Assembly: GCA_024762315.1 (NCBI GenBank)
Contig: JANTHR010000008.1
Coordinates: forward strand, 1 to 45,293
From: Sulfurovum sp.
Lineage (GTDB): Bacteria; Campylobacterota; Campylobacteria; Campylobacterales; Sulfurovaceae
Reading direction: 5' to 3'
Length of the DNA stretch: 45,293 nt
Of the stretch, positions 35,789 through 42,998 are shown piece by piece. The translations under genes were made by a program, and so were the position numbers. The stretch's first letter is position 1. The number at the start of each line of letters is the position of its first letter. The notes below the pieces were generated by a model, which was given only the letters and a program-made list of their open reading frames with translations, was not told the origin of the DNA and did not search any database.

Positions 35789-35799
35789 TATGCTAAAAT
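35789..35799 (+). promoter_or_regulatory. -10 region between upp and the small ORF
   Basis: TTATGCTAAAAT near 35788-35799 has the extended shape common in this window. It lies about 100 bases before the small gene at 35896, leaving a long leader for which I see no clear structure. Confidence 0.45.
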
Positions 35800-35895
35800 A
35801 AATGTATAGCGTTTCTTGATGATCCTGCCTCAGAAGTTTGGTTTCCGGGTTTTAAGAGCTGCGCTTTATATATCATACTTACATGGAGAGAATAG

Positions 35896-36126
35896 ATGAA
35901 AACTTATATTTACAATGCTGATATTGGGACCTTTACTATTAAACAAATAAGTCATTTACTATACCAACTCTGGATAGGAGAGGAAATGCTTGGTGAATAT
36001 GCAAGTGCGCAAGAGGCTGCCAAAGATGTTGCTGAATTCAACACCGGTTACGTAGAATGGGATAAACTCGAAAATGAGCTTGAGAATGTTCCGGCTGATC
36101 TTTCCCAATGGGCTACGCTCACATAA
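35896..36126 (+). CDS. Small acidic protein of unknown function
   Basis: 76 residues, preceded by GGAGAGA. It is acidic, with a beta-hairpin-like start (MKTYIYNADIGTFTIKQ), then LYQLWIGEEMLGEYASAQEAAKDVAEFNTGYVEWDKLENEL and PADLSQW. The pattern of a strand pair, an S-A-Q-E-A-A helix and a W-D-K-L segment looks like a small folded domain seen in various bacterial hypothetical proteins. No function can be given. It stands alone between upp and the sulfite dehydrogenase. Confidence 0.65.
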   Translation: MKTYIYNADIGTFTIKQISHLLYQLWIGEEMLGEYASAQEAAKDVAEFNTGYVEWDKLENELENVPADLSQWATLT

Positions 36127-36372
36127 AAAACATCATACGGATATCTTTAAAACCAGACAATATGAGAAGCGGGGATAAGCTGTGAGAAATTGAAACATTC
36201 AGGTTTTGTACTTCCCCTGCATACATAAGAATACTAATGACTTTACAGATCAAAAAATAAATCTATTTACCTGCCTTGCCTCTTTTCTTTTTTTAAGTTC
36301 ACATTAAGAATAATTTTACCATACTAGCTAATAATTATTATATGATTACATCTTGTATACAAAGGTATTTTT
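36127..36372. other. Intergenic region before the sulfite dehydrogenase
   Basis: 246 AT-rich bases. TATTATATGATTAC (about 36337-36350) could be a -10 region and AAAGG sits seven bases before the ATG. I see no small gene and no clear hairpin. Confidence 0.35.
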
Positions 36373-37578
36373 ATGGAAAGAAGAGATTTCTTTAAAACAG
36401 CACTGACCGCTGCAGGAACTGTAGCGGTTGGAAGCAATCCTCTTGAAGCGGCACAGACACATCAACCCATTGATGACAGAAAAGTGTCTGACATTAATTT
36501 CCCGGAGAAAAAACCGCTCATCACTTACTCCGACAGACCTCCTTTGCTGGAAACGCCAAGAAGTGTTTTTACTTCACCGCTTACCCCCAATGACCAATTT
36601 TTTGTTCGCTGGCACCTTCCGGATATTCCTACATTGATTGATCCGAATAAGTTTACGATCAAGATCGATGGTTTGGTGCATAAAGAAGTTGAGATATCTC
36701 TCAATGAGCTGAAAACCAAATTTGAACAAGTTGAAGTCGTTGCTGTTGTCCAGTGTGGAGGAAACAGCCGGTCTGCGTTTAGTCCTACTCCCGGCGGAAT
36801 CCAGTGGGGAAGCGGTGCAATGGGTTGTGCCAAATGGAAAGGTGTAAGACTCAGTGATGTATTGGATCGGGCAGGACTGAAAGAAAATGCAGAATGGCTG
36901 GGCTTTAACGGTAGCGAAAAAGCTGCTTATTATGAAACACCGGATTTTGTAAGAGAATTAAATCTTCATGAACTTGATGATCACGTGATCATAGCCTATG
37001 AAATGAATGGTGAAGACCTGCCTTATCTTAACGGTTACCCTTTGAGACTCATTATTCCTGGATATTATTCGGACAGCTGGGTAAAAATGCTTAGTCATAT
37101 TACAGTGAGTGATAAATACAAACATCTCTTCTTTATGGAGAAAGCATACCGTGTTCCAGACAATGAAACAGAAGGTGAAACACCTGAAAAACTCTATTCG
37201 AAAACAAAGCCGATCACAAAGATGAATGTCAAATCACTTATTGGTTTTCCTGATGACAGACAGAAACTCTATTTGAAATCACAAGTTGTTGTCAGAGGTG
37301 TTGCGTGGGACAGTGGTGTGGGAATTCAGAATGTTCTTGTCTCTATAGACGGGGGGAAAACATGGGAAAAATCTCTGCTTGACAACGGTGAGAACGGACG
37401 CTATGCCTATAGAACATTCAGATATTCATTCAAGCCAAAAAAACTTGGGAAAATGACCATTATGTCAAAAGCGGTCAATAACCTTGGCAAAGAACAGCCA
37501 TTGGATGCAGATATTCCTTGGAACCGCGGCGGATATAAATATAATGGTATTGATACCATCACTGTAGAAATAGTATAA
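36373..37578 (+). CDS. Molybdopterin sulfite dehydrogenase, SorA-like, Tat-exported
   Basis: 401 residues. The twin-arginine signal ERRDFFKTALTAAG (Arg3-Arg4) ends near LEAA, so the folded enzyme goes to the periplasm. The fold is the sulfite oxidase type: a Moco domain with the cofactor Cys128 in VVQCGGNSRSAF, GGIQWGSGAMGCAKWKGV, and YLNGYPLRLIIPGYYSDSWVKMLSHI. A C-terminal Mo-co dimerisation domain follows from about 285 (GVAWDSGVGIQNVLVSIDGGKTWE). It would oxidise sulfite to sulfate and pass electrons to the small cytochrome c encoded 10 bases downstream. SoxC is the main alternative, but the single cytochrome partner and lack of other sox genes favour SorA. A YedY-type enzyme is less likely. 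Confidence 0.88.
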   Translation: MERRDFFKTALTAAGTVAVGSNPLEAAQTHQPIDDRKVSDINFPEKKPLITYSDRPPLLETPRSVFTSPLTPNDQFFVRWHLPDIPTLIDPNKFTIKIDGLVHKEVEISLNELKTKFEQVEVVAVVQCGGNSRSAFSPTPGGIQWGSGAMGCAKWKGVRLSDVLDRAGLKENAEWLGFNGSEKAAYYETPDFVRELNLHELDDHVIIAYEMNGEDLPYLNGYPLRLIIPGYYSDSWVKMLSHITVSDKYKHLFFMEKAYRVPDNETEGETPEKLYSKTKPITKMNVKSLIGFPDDRQKLYLKSQVVVRGVAWDSGVGIQNVLVSIDGGKTWEKSLLDNGENGRYAYRTFRYSFKPKKLGKMTIMSKAVNNLGKEQPLDADIPWNRGGYKYNGIDTITVEIV

Positions 37579-37588
37579 GGATAGAGGC

Positions 37589-37897
37589 ATGAAAAAAATA
37601 ATCTCCATTGCATTGATTGCAAGCATACCGCTGATGGCACAGGTCAAAGAAAAAATAGAAGTACCTTATATTCCTTTTCCTATTAAAATGGGTAAAGGTT
37701 TTGATAGCGTTCAGGCCAACTGTCTAATGTGCCATTCTTTTGGGTATATTATTAACCAGGGAAGACAATCCAGAACATTCTGGAGCAGCAAAGTAAAAAA
37801 AATGATAGTCCATTTCAAGGCGCCCATCACAGAGAAAGATGCAAAAACTATTACGAACTATCTTTTTGAACATTACGGAAACGGCAAGGAGAAATAG
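37589..37897 (+). CDS. Monohaem cytochrome c, SorB-like electron acceptor
   Basis: 102 residues with a signal peptide (about 1-18). One haem motif, CLMCH at 45-49; the sixth ligand is probably Met72 in KKMIVHF. TEKDAKTITNYLFEHYG is the usual C-terminal helix of small c-type cytochromes. Ten bases separate it from the sulfite dehydrogenase, and AGGA precedes the ATG. It should accept electrons from SorA and hand them to the respiratory chain. Confidence 0.9.
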   Translation: MKKIISIALIASIPLMAQVKEKIEVPYIPFPIKMGKGFDSVQANCLMCHSFGYIINQGRQSRTFWSSKVKKMIVHFKAPITEKDAKTITNYLFEHYGNGKEK

Positions 37898-37908
37898 CCT
37901 CCTGCCTT

Positions 37909-38082
37909 ATGCATTATCGGTTATTTTCGGACAAAAGTAGAGAAAAGATATACTCCAAAAAGTACTAGAGAAAAAGCTGAACAAAAAAGAAAAAAGAATT
38001 GGAGGAAGAGCTGGCCATACTTTCTGTGCAGATAGAAAAAGGCAAAGCACTTCTGGATGAACGAAATTCACCCAAAACATAA
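37909..38082 (+). pseudogene. Possible decayed coiled-coil ORF
   Basis: From ATG 37909 one reads MHYRLFSDKSREKI, then a second frame gives LQKVLEKKLNKKEK, then a third frame gives KELEEELAILSVQIEKGKALLDERN and TAA at 38080-38082. Joined across two one-base shifts, the second at a run of six A, this would be a small charged coiled coil. It may equally be chance reading of a purine-rich stretch. Confidence 0.3.
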
Positions 38083-38095
38083 CATATAAATTCGC

Positions 38096-38101
38096 TATAA
38101 T
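38096..38101 (+). promoter_or_regulatory. -10 box upstream of 38130
   Basis: GCTATAAT with hexamer 38096-38101. It overlaps a possible upstream ATG at 38100 and so argues that translation starts at 38130 instead. Confidence 0.5.
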
Positions 38102-38129
38102 GCCACAATCCAATATAAAGAACCGAACT

Positions 38130-38627
38130 ATGTGTGATTTCCATACCCTGACAGATGAAGAGAAAAAGCTTTATCACGACAAACTGCTTCAATGTGCCGA
38201 GAATTTCGGCGGAAAAAATTTCTTTTTGCAACTCCTTGAAGCGATTCGTGAAACAAAACCTCATCCTTTGGTGGCCGGAAATACTCAATTTAACATGGAA
38301 TTAGGCACAATAAAATGGAACAAGGTCATCTTCAACGACAAACTGCAACTCCTTCTTAAGGCCCGTGTCAATGAAAGCAAGCAAGACAACCTGCTTCCTG
38401 CCAAAGAGGAAAAGGGCTATAAAAAAGTACTCAATCTCGTAAGAACACTGAAGCCTATTGTGTTTCATGTAAAACCTGCGCATAAAGAAGATGGTCCGGG
38501 ATTCTTCTTTCAGCCTTTTAACGTGATAGATGAAAACAGAACCAAGCTCAATCCTGTATTTGATGCACTTTTCTTTTGCTCTGTAAATACAGTTAAAAAA
38601 ATACTCAACTATGAGCCCAAGGCATAA
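38130..38627 (+). CDS. Conserved protein of unknown function
   Basis: 165 residues from ATG 38130. The ATG at 38100 is rejected because a -10 box covers it. The protein has no signal or membrane segment. Segments such as LLEAIRETKPHPLVAGNTQFNMELGTIKWNKVIFNDKLQLLLKARV and FFFQPFNVIDENRTKLNPVFDALFFCSV look like a compact mixed fold. I do not recognise it. Its stop is one base before the ywbE-like start, and the next gene again overlaps, so three small genes form one unit. Confidence 0.7.
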   Translation: MCDFHTLTDEEKKLYHDKLLQCAENFGGKNFFLQLLEAIRETKPHPLVAGNTQFNMELGTIKWNKVIFNDKLQLLLKARVNESKQDNLLPAKEEKGYKKVLNLVRTLKPIVFHVKPAHKEDGPGFFFQPFNVIDENRTKLNPVFDALFFCSVNTVKKILNYEPKA

Positions 38628-38628
38628 A

Positions 38629-38829
38629 ATGTCAACAAAAGACGGCAGAAAAAGAAGCAATATCAACTATGGTTTGGATGTAGGTGTGGTACTCAAAGAG
38701 GACCAGTCCACAGGAAGACTCACTTACGGGAAAGTACAAAAAATACTCACAAACTCCCCTACCCATCCCCACGGTATAAAAGTCCGTCTGAAGACCGGTG
38801 AAGTCGGACGTGTAAAAGAGATACTGTGA
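38629..38829 (+). CDS. YwbE family protein (DUF2196)
   Basis: 66 residues from ATG 38629; a longer start at 38611 would lie inside the previous gene. The family signature is nearly complete: INYGLDVGVVLKEDQSTGRL, then KILTNSPTHPHGIKVRLKTGEVGRVKEI. This small beta-barrel protein of Bacillus and many other bacteria has no established role. It overlaps the following YaiI-family gene by four bases (GTGA). Confidence 0.88.
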   Translation: MSTKDGRKRSNINYGLDVGVVLKEDQSTGRLTYGKVQKILTNSPTHPHGIKVRLKTGEVGRVKEIL

Positions 38830-39284
38830 TACTTTACATAGACGGGGATGCTTTTCCCAATCTTCTAAAACCTATCGTTCTAAGAAGCATTGAGCGACTC
38901 TCTATCACCACAAAAGTCATAGCAAATAAAAAGATACATCTTGGCAAGTCGGAACACATAGAGTATATTCTCGTTGAACAAGGTGCAGATGAAGCCGATC
39001 ATCGTATTGTGGCATTATGTGAAGAAGATGATCTAGTCATCACCGCAGATATTCCTCTAGCCGACAGGATCATAAGCAAAAGTGCCCATGCCATAGACCA
39101 CAGGGGTGCACTCTACAGTACAGAAAACATCAAACAGTATCTGGCTATGCGTAATCTTATGGAGAGTATCAGAGAGAGCGGAGAGATGACAGGCGGCCCA
39201 AAGCCTTTCGGACAAAAAGATGCCCATGCCTTTGCCAATCAGTTCAATGCATTCCTGGCTAAAAATTACCCGTCAACTAAATAA
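38826..39284 (+). CDS. YaiI/YqxD family (DUF188) protein
   Basis: 152 residues from a GTG start in a GTGA overlap. The family is a PIN/NYN-like fold with a metal-binding acidic patch. Visible marks are LYIDGDAFPNLLKPIV at the N-terminus, EQGADEADHRIVALCEEDDLVITADIPLADRII, and the C-terminal MTGGPKPFGQKDAHAFANQFNAFLAK. The signature DADACP is altered to DGDAFP: the Asp residues stay, but the Cys is Phe. Function unknown; nuclease activity is a family-level guess. Confidence 0.88.
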   Translation: MILYIDGDAFPNLLKPIVLRSIERLSITTKVIANKKIHLGKSEHIEYILVEQGADEADHRIVALCEEDDLVITADIPLADRIISKSAHAIDHRGALYSTENIKQYLAMRNLMESIRESGEMTGGPKPFGQKDAHAFANQFNAFLAKNYPSTK

Positions 39285-39350
39285 AAAAATATAACATGAC
39301 CCAAAGGGAATCCAACCTTGCAAAATTGACAGAATTTCGATGTAATATTA

Positions 39351-39359
39351 TGCTATAAT
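39351..39359 (+). promoter_or_regulatory. Extended -10 box for mltG
   Basis: TGCTATAAT (39351-39359) ends eight bases before the mltG ATG at 39368. No ribosome-binding site lies between, so the transcript probably has a leader of only a few bases or none. Confidence 0.6.
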
Positions 39360-39367
39360 CAGTTCCA

Positions 39368-40456
39368 ATGAAACAGATAATCTCAGCTAAATACAAACGT
39401 TTTGTACTCTATGTAGAGATCTTTATAGTGATCCTGCTGCTTCCAGTACTCTACAATTTTGTTCCTGTCAATCAAGGTACGGCCACCTTCTACATCCCGT
39501 CGTCAAATATAGAGGATGTCACCGGGACGCTGGAGAAGAACGGTTATACCGTCACCTGGATAGACAAACTGATGCTGCAGCTTATACGCACACCGCAGGA
39601 AGGCTGGTACAGTGTAAAACCTCATGAGCAGGGGAGATTCTTCTTCTTTGAATATCTTCATAAACAAAAAACAGACACCATGGATGTGATCGTCTATGGC
39701 GGAGAGACTGCCCAGGAACTTGTTGCACGTTTGGCCAAGGACATGAAACTGGATAAAGACAAACTGCTTAAAAACTACCAAAGGCTTACACGGTTCCAGG
39801 AAGCAGATATTTTTGCAAAACGCTATACCATTGCCAGAAAAGCAGATGAGAACACTACTATGCAATATCTCTTTGACAGCTCCCAAAAAATATTGGAAGT
39901 ATTTGAAAAAAAGTACTTTCATAAAAAACCCGATATTTTGGATCTGAAAGTGCTGCTTACCATTGCCTCCATCATTCAAAAAGAGAGCAATTCCGTCAAA
40001 GAAATGCCTGCCATTGCTTCGGTGATCTATAATCGTCTAAACAAAGGTATGAAACTGCAGATGGACAGTACCCTTAACTATGGAGAATATTCTCATAGTG
40101 TCATTACGCCTCAACGAATCAAAACCGATACCAGCTACTACAACACCTATAAACATAAAGGATTGCCACCCTATCCCCTGGGGACAGTAACAGAAGATGC
40201 CCTTTATGCGGCCATACATCCATTAAGAAGCGACTACCTCTTTTTTATGCTGAACAAGGAAGGCAAGCATGATTTTGCAGCAAGCTATGCCAAACATCTT
40301 GAAAACTTAAAGGCTTTTCGGGAACATCAAAAAAACAGAACGAATCGGAAAAAAGAGAAGAAGTATAAGACAAAGAAAATCAAACCTTCCAAACCTAAAG
40401 CCAAAGACAGGAAAGAAAAAAATGCCGCGTCTTTTTTCATACCGGCAAAATACTAA
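39368..40456 (+). CDS. mltG: Endolytic murein transglycosylase MltG
   Basis: Cuts nascent glycan strands at the inner membrane and is thought to end glycan synthesis. 362 residues: one N-terminal membrane helix (about 11-31), a LysM-like subdomain (ATFYIPSSNIEDVTGTLEKNG), then the YceG catalytic domain. Catalytic Glu206 is in ASIIQKESN, followed by ASVIYNRLNKGMKLQMDSTLNYG and GLPPYPLGTVTEDALYAAIHP. The tail is very rich in Lys. It converges with the small gene at 40453, overlapping by four bases. Confidence 0.95.
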   Translation: MKQIISAKYKRFVLYVEIFIVILLLPVLYNFVPVNQGTATFYIPSSNIEDVTGTLEKNGYTVTWIDKLMLQLIRTPQEGWYSVKPHEQGRFFFFEYLHKQKTDTMDVIVYGGETAQELVARLAKDMKLDKDKLLKNYQRLTRFQEADIFAKRYTIARKADENTTMQYLFDSSQKILEVFEKKYFHKKPDILDLKVLLTIASIIQKESNSVKEMPAIASVIYNRLNKGMKLQMDSTLNYGEYSHSVITPQRIKTDTSYYNTYKHKGLPPYPLGTVTEDALYAAIHPLRSDYLFFMLNKEGKHDFAASYAKHLENLKAFREHQKNRTNRKKEKKYKTKKIKPSKPKAKDRKEKNAASFFIPAKY

Positions 40457-40638
40457 CGGAACATAATAATATCCAGGAATTTCTTCCAAAATGAAATATT
40501 GACAGGCTCTTTTTTCTCAACTTTGTCTTCATGGATATTTTCCTGAACCTGTACGGCTTGCAAATATTTTTCCAGGGTATGTTTGGCCTTTTGAAGATTG
40601 TCAGGTTCAAAATCATCTATCTTGAATTTACTTGGCAT
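40453..40638 (-). CDS. Small protein coupled to the stator pair
   Basis: 61 residues when started at ATG 40638, which overlaps the end of the OmpA/MotB-like gene by 11 bases and has AAGG six bases upstream. A longer frame lies inside that gene and is rejected. The sequence is acidic and helical (FEPDNLQKAKHTLEKYLQAVQVQENIHEDKVEKK), ending with an aromatic basic patch FWKKFLDIIMFR that could be a membrane-touching helix. I know no family. Its coupling suggests it is a third, cytosolic member of the stator complex. Confidence 0.6.
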   Translation of the reverse strand: MPSKFKIDDFEPDNLQKAKHTLEKYLQAVQVQENIHEDKVEKKEPVNISFWKKFLDIIMFR

Positions 40639-41824
40639 CCAATACCTTCTCAATCTCATGCATGGCATCTTCATTTTTAAGTCTGAATTTGATCTCAATA
40701 CGTCGTGAGGCCTCTTTGTCTTCGACACCGTTTACTTTAATAGCATCCAGATAGGCACGCCCGGAAGCGATCATGAGAGGTTTGATATTATACTCCCGGG
40801 CAAAATCCAGCGTAAGCAGGAAGTTCATCACGGCAAAGGCACGTCTTTGTGAAAGATCCAAGTTATACAGATACCCGCCGTCACTGTCCGTATGTCCTTC
40901 TATGATGATCTTGTCTAAGTGCGGTTTGATCTTGGGGTTACTTACCAGTGTGCCTATATACTCTTCAAATGCCTGTTTGAGTTGTGCCTTTGCCCCTTCT
41001 TTGAGTGTTGCACTTCCGCTATCGAACAAAATATTCGAAGCAAGTCTGAGAGAACCGCTCTTTTTGTCTATATCTATCTTATCCCCCAGTGCTTCCTTAA
41101 GTGCAGCAACAACTTTAAGTTTTATTCCCGTTAGTGATTTGATCTTGGCTTTTTGTTTCTGAAGGTTCTCTACCAGCTTATCATACTTTGTACCTTTCTC
41201 ATCCAAGGCATTAAGCAGTTCCAGCAGTTTTTTGTCTTTATTCTGCACTGTTTTGTTCGCCTCGGTCAACTCATCGGAAAGTACGATCACTTTTCCTTTA
41301 TACTCTTTGAGCATTTTATTACGCTGAGCCAAAGAGATCTCTGTTTGGTTCAATGTTCTGTTCGTATCATTCAAAAGATTCTGTACGACCACGATCTTTT
41401 TGCTGAGCAGGTCTTTTTGGGTATTGGCTTGCAAAAGCATCTGGTTGAGTTTTTTGATCTCATCCTCTCTCAATTTAAGTGTATGCAGATCCTCTTTTAT
41501 ACGCTTATCTTTGTTTGCAATAAGCTTTTTGCTCTTATCAATTTCATTTTTATTTTTAGCAAGATCATTGTTTTTCTTCTCCAAGAGTGCTTTACTCCTA
41601 GCCAGGGAAGCATTCAGATCATCCAATTTTGACTCTTTTGCTTTAAGCGTCTGAGAGATCAATGCCAAGCGGTCTTCTTTATCGTGCAAATGGCTTTTAA
41701 GAATGATGGATTTAGAGACGATCGCCCCTATAAGAAGGATAAATACAAAAAGCAGCCCTGCCATTAAGTCTGCATAGGATATCCAGAAGTTACTACCGGT
41801 ATCAGTACTTTTATTTCTAAACAT
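40628..41824 (-). CDS. MotB/ZorB-like OmpA-domain stator protein with long coiled coil
   Basis: 398 residues. The N-terminus NFWISYADLMAGLLFVFILLIGAI is the single membrane helix of MotB-type proteins with the proton-carrying Asp19. It is followed by about 190 residues of charged heptad-like coiled coil (about 45-230), then an OmpA-type peptidoglycan-binding domain with ILFDSGSATLKEGAK and IIIEGHTDSDGG. MotB and ZorB linkers are usually much shorter. It starts four bases after the MotA/TolQ-like gene. Together they should form an ion-driven rotary or force-generating unit anchored in the wall. No flagellar gene is near. Confidence 0.88.
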   Translation of the reverse strand: MFRNKSTDTGSNFWISYADLMAGLLFVFILLIGAIVSKSIILKSHLHDKEDRLALISQTLKAKESKLDDLNASLARSKALLEKKNNDLAKNKNEIDKSKKLIANKDKRIKEDLHTLKLREDEIKKLNQMLLQANTQKDLLSKKIVVVQNLLNDTNRTLNQTEISLAQRNKMLKEYKGKVIVLSDELTEANKTVQNKDKKLLELLNALDEKGTKYDKLVENLQKQKAKIKSLTGIKLKVVAALKEALGDKIDIDKKSGSLRLASNILFDSGSATLKEGAKAQLKQAFEEYIGTLVSNPKIKPHLDKIIIEGHTDSDGGYLYNLDLSQRRAFAVMNFLLTLDFAREYNIKPLMIASGRAYLDAIKVNGVEDKEASRRIEIKFRLKNEDAMHEIEKVLDAK

Positions 41825-41828
41825 AGGG

Positions 41829-42935
41829 TTACTTCTTATCCTCTTTGAGTGCAGCCAGATTACTGAGTATCATTTGGTTCTGTTCAGCAATAACACGAGA
41901 AAAGGAAGCTAGTTTCTCGACGATCTGTCCCACCTCATAGTCTATTTTATCGAAAGTATGATCTACTGTTCCGTCAAAACGCTCCATTGCTTTTTCCAGA
42001 TTTTTGGCATTGGAGTTGAAACCTTCTATATTTTCTTTTATGGTTGAAACTGCATTGATACTCTCTTGTCTGTCATGCACTTTGTCAAGCGTTGCACGCA
42101 ATTGGTCTGTTGCCTCATGCATCTGTTTGGTAAGTTCCGTAAAATGGCTGCTTGTTTCTGTCATGATCATCGTAAAGTTCTTGAGATACTGTTCGTTCAA
42201 CTCCTTGATGAAGTCCATATTGAATGTCTCTTTAAGTGTCTTGACGATCTCCTGGTCTTTAAGCTCACTTTGCATGTGCTCATGTTTAATAAGTTCAGAC
42301 TTCTTCCATACGCGTGATTCATAGAGTTTTTCCAGGTCATAGAGGTTCTTGTCGACCTTGGTGTTTCCCCTTTTTTCAAAATAGGTCCATATGAGTGAAA
42401 GCATGATCCCGTAGATCGAAGCATAGAATGCCGTACCGACTCCCGAAAGAAGGATCGATATCTCCTGATCGAGTGCACCAAGGTCTTTAGCTGTAAAGTC
42501 AGGCATGGAGATGGCAATAGCGATGAACGTTCCCAAAATACCCAGCATCGGGAATACAGAAGGCGCTACCCGGGCAAAATTGTCATTGCGTATATCTTTA
42601 TAATACTCTGCCATGAAATCTTTTACATGCAGTGTAGACTTTGTCCTTCCCATGATGGTCAGTGCATTCTCCCTGAGCTCACTCTGCAAATTCGCTTCCA
42701 TGACAGCAAAAGAACCTTTCATGTGACAGGCTGCATAGTTGGCATTATGCCGCACAAAGAATACAAATACAACAAAAATGAATGCAATAATCAGCAGTGT
42801 ATGCAACTCTACCTGAAGAGGCAGCATACCAAAATACCCCAGAATAAGCCCCAGAAGGAAAAGTAAAGGGAGTAGTATAATGACAAAGGCGTGGGGAAAA
42901 CACGATTTTGAGCTTTGATTATCGAGTTGTAACAT
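41829..42935 (-). CDS. MotA/TolQ/ExbB-like proton-channel protein with long C-terminal tail
   Basis: 368 residues. Two hydrophobic helices near the N-terminus (about 15-60) are followed by a cytosolic loop, then the signature pair of helices with SVFPMLGILGTFIAIAISMP and ILLSGVGTAFYASIYGIMLSLIWTYF, as in MotA/TolQ/ZorA. The last 160 residues are a predicted helical, coiled-coil tail (ELTKQMHEATDQLRATLDKV, EGFNSNAKNLEKAMERFDG), much like the tail of ZorA. A TGCTATAAT promoter and AGGA ribosome site lie just upstream on this strand. It heads the three-gene unit with the MotB-like protein and the 61-residue protein. Confidence 0.88.
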   Translation of the reverse strand: MLQLDNQSSKSCFPHAFVIILLPLLFLLGLILGYFGMLPLQVELHTLLIIAFIFVVFVFFVRHNANYAACHMKGSFAVMEANLQSELRENALTIMGRTKSTLHVKDFMAEYYKDIRNDNFARVAPSVFPMLGILGTFIAIAISMPDFTAKDLGALDQEISILLSGVGTAFYASIYGIMLSLIWTYFEKRGNTKVDKNLYDLEKLYESRVWKKSELIKHEHMQSELKDQEIVKTLKETFNMDFIKELNEQYLKNFTMIMTETSSHFTELTKQMHEATDQLRATLDKVHDRQESINAVSTIKENIEGFNSNAKNLEKAMERFDGTVDHTFDKIDYEVGQIVEKLASFSRVIAEQNQMILSNLAALKEDKK

Positions 42936-42946
42936 AGATGCATCCT

Positions 42947-42978
42947 GCTATAAATTTTATGATTTTATAAATTATAGC
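42947..42978 (-). promoter_or_regulatory. Promoter and imperfect palindrome before the stator genes
   Basis: On the minus strand TGCTATAAT (rc of 42971-42979) forms a -10 box about 36 bases before the ATG. GCTATAA (42947-42953) and TTATAGC (42972-42978) are inverted copies 18 bases apart, one arm inside the -10 box. This could be an operator, though the AT-rich context makes chance pairing possible. Confidence 0.45.
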
Positions 42979-42998
42979 AAAACTCTCTAAATAGTGTG

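Noticed and set aside
39326..39359. TTGACA at 39326-39331 as the -35 box for mltG
   Set aside because: The gap to TATAAT is 22 bases, well outside the usual 16-19, and other promoters in this window lack a -35 box.
40628..42935. A full Zorya anti-phage system
   Set aside because: Only ZorA- and ZorB-like parts are present; no zorC, zorD or zorE lies next to them. The layout also fits other MotAB-type stators.
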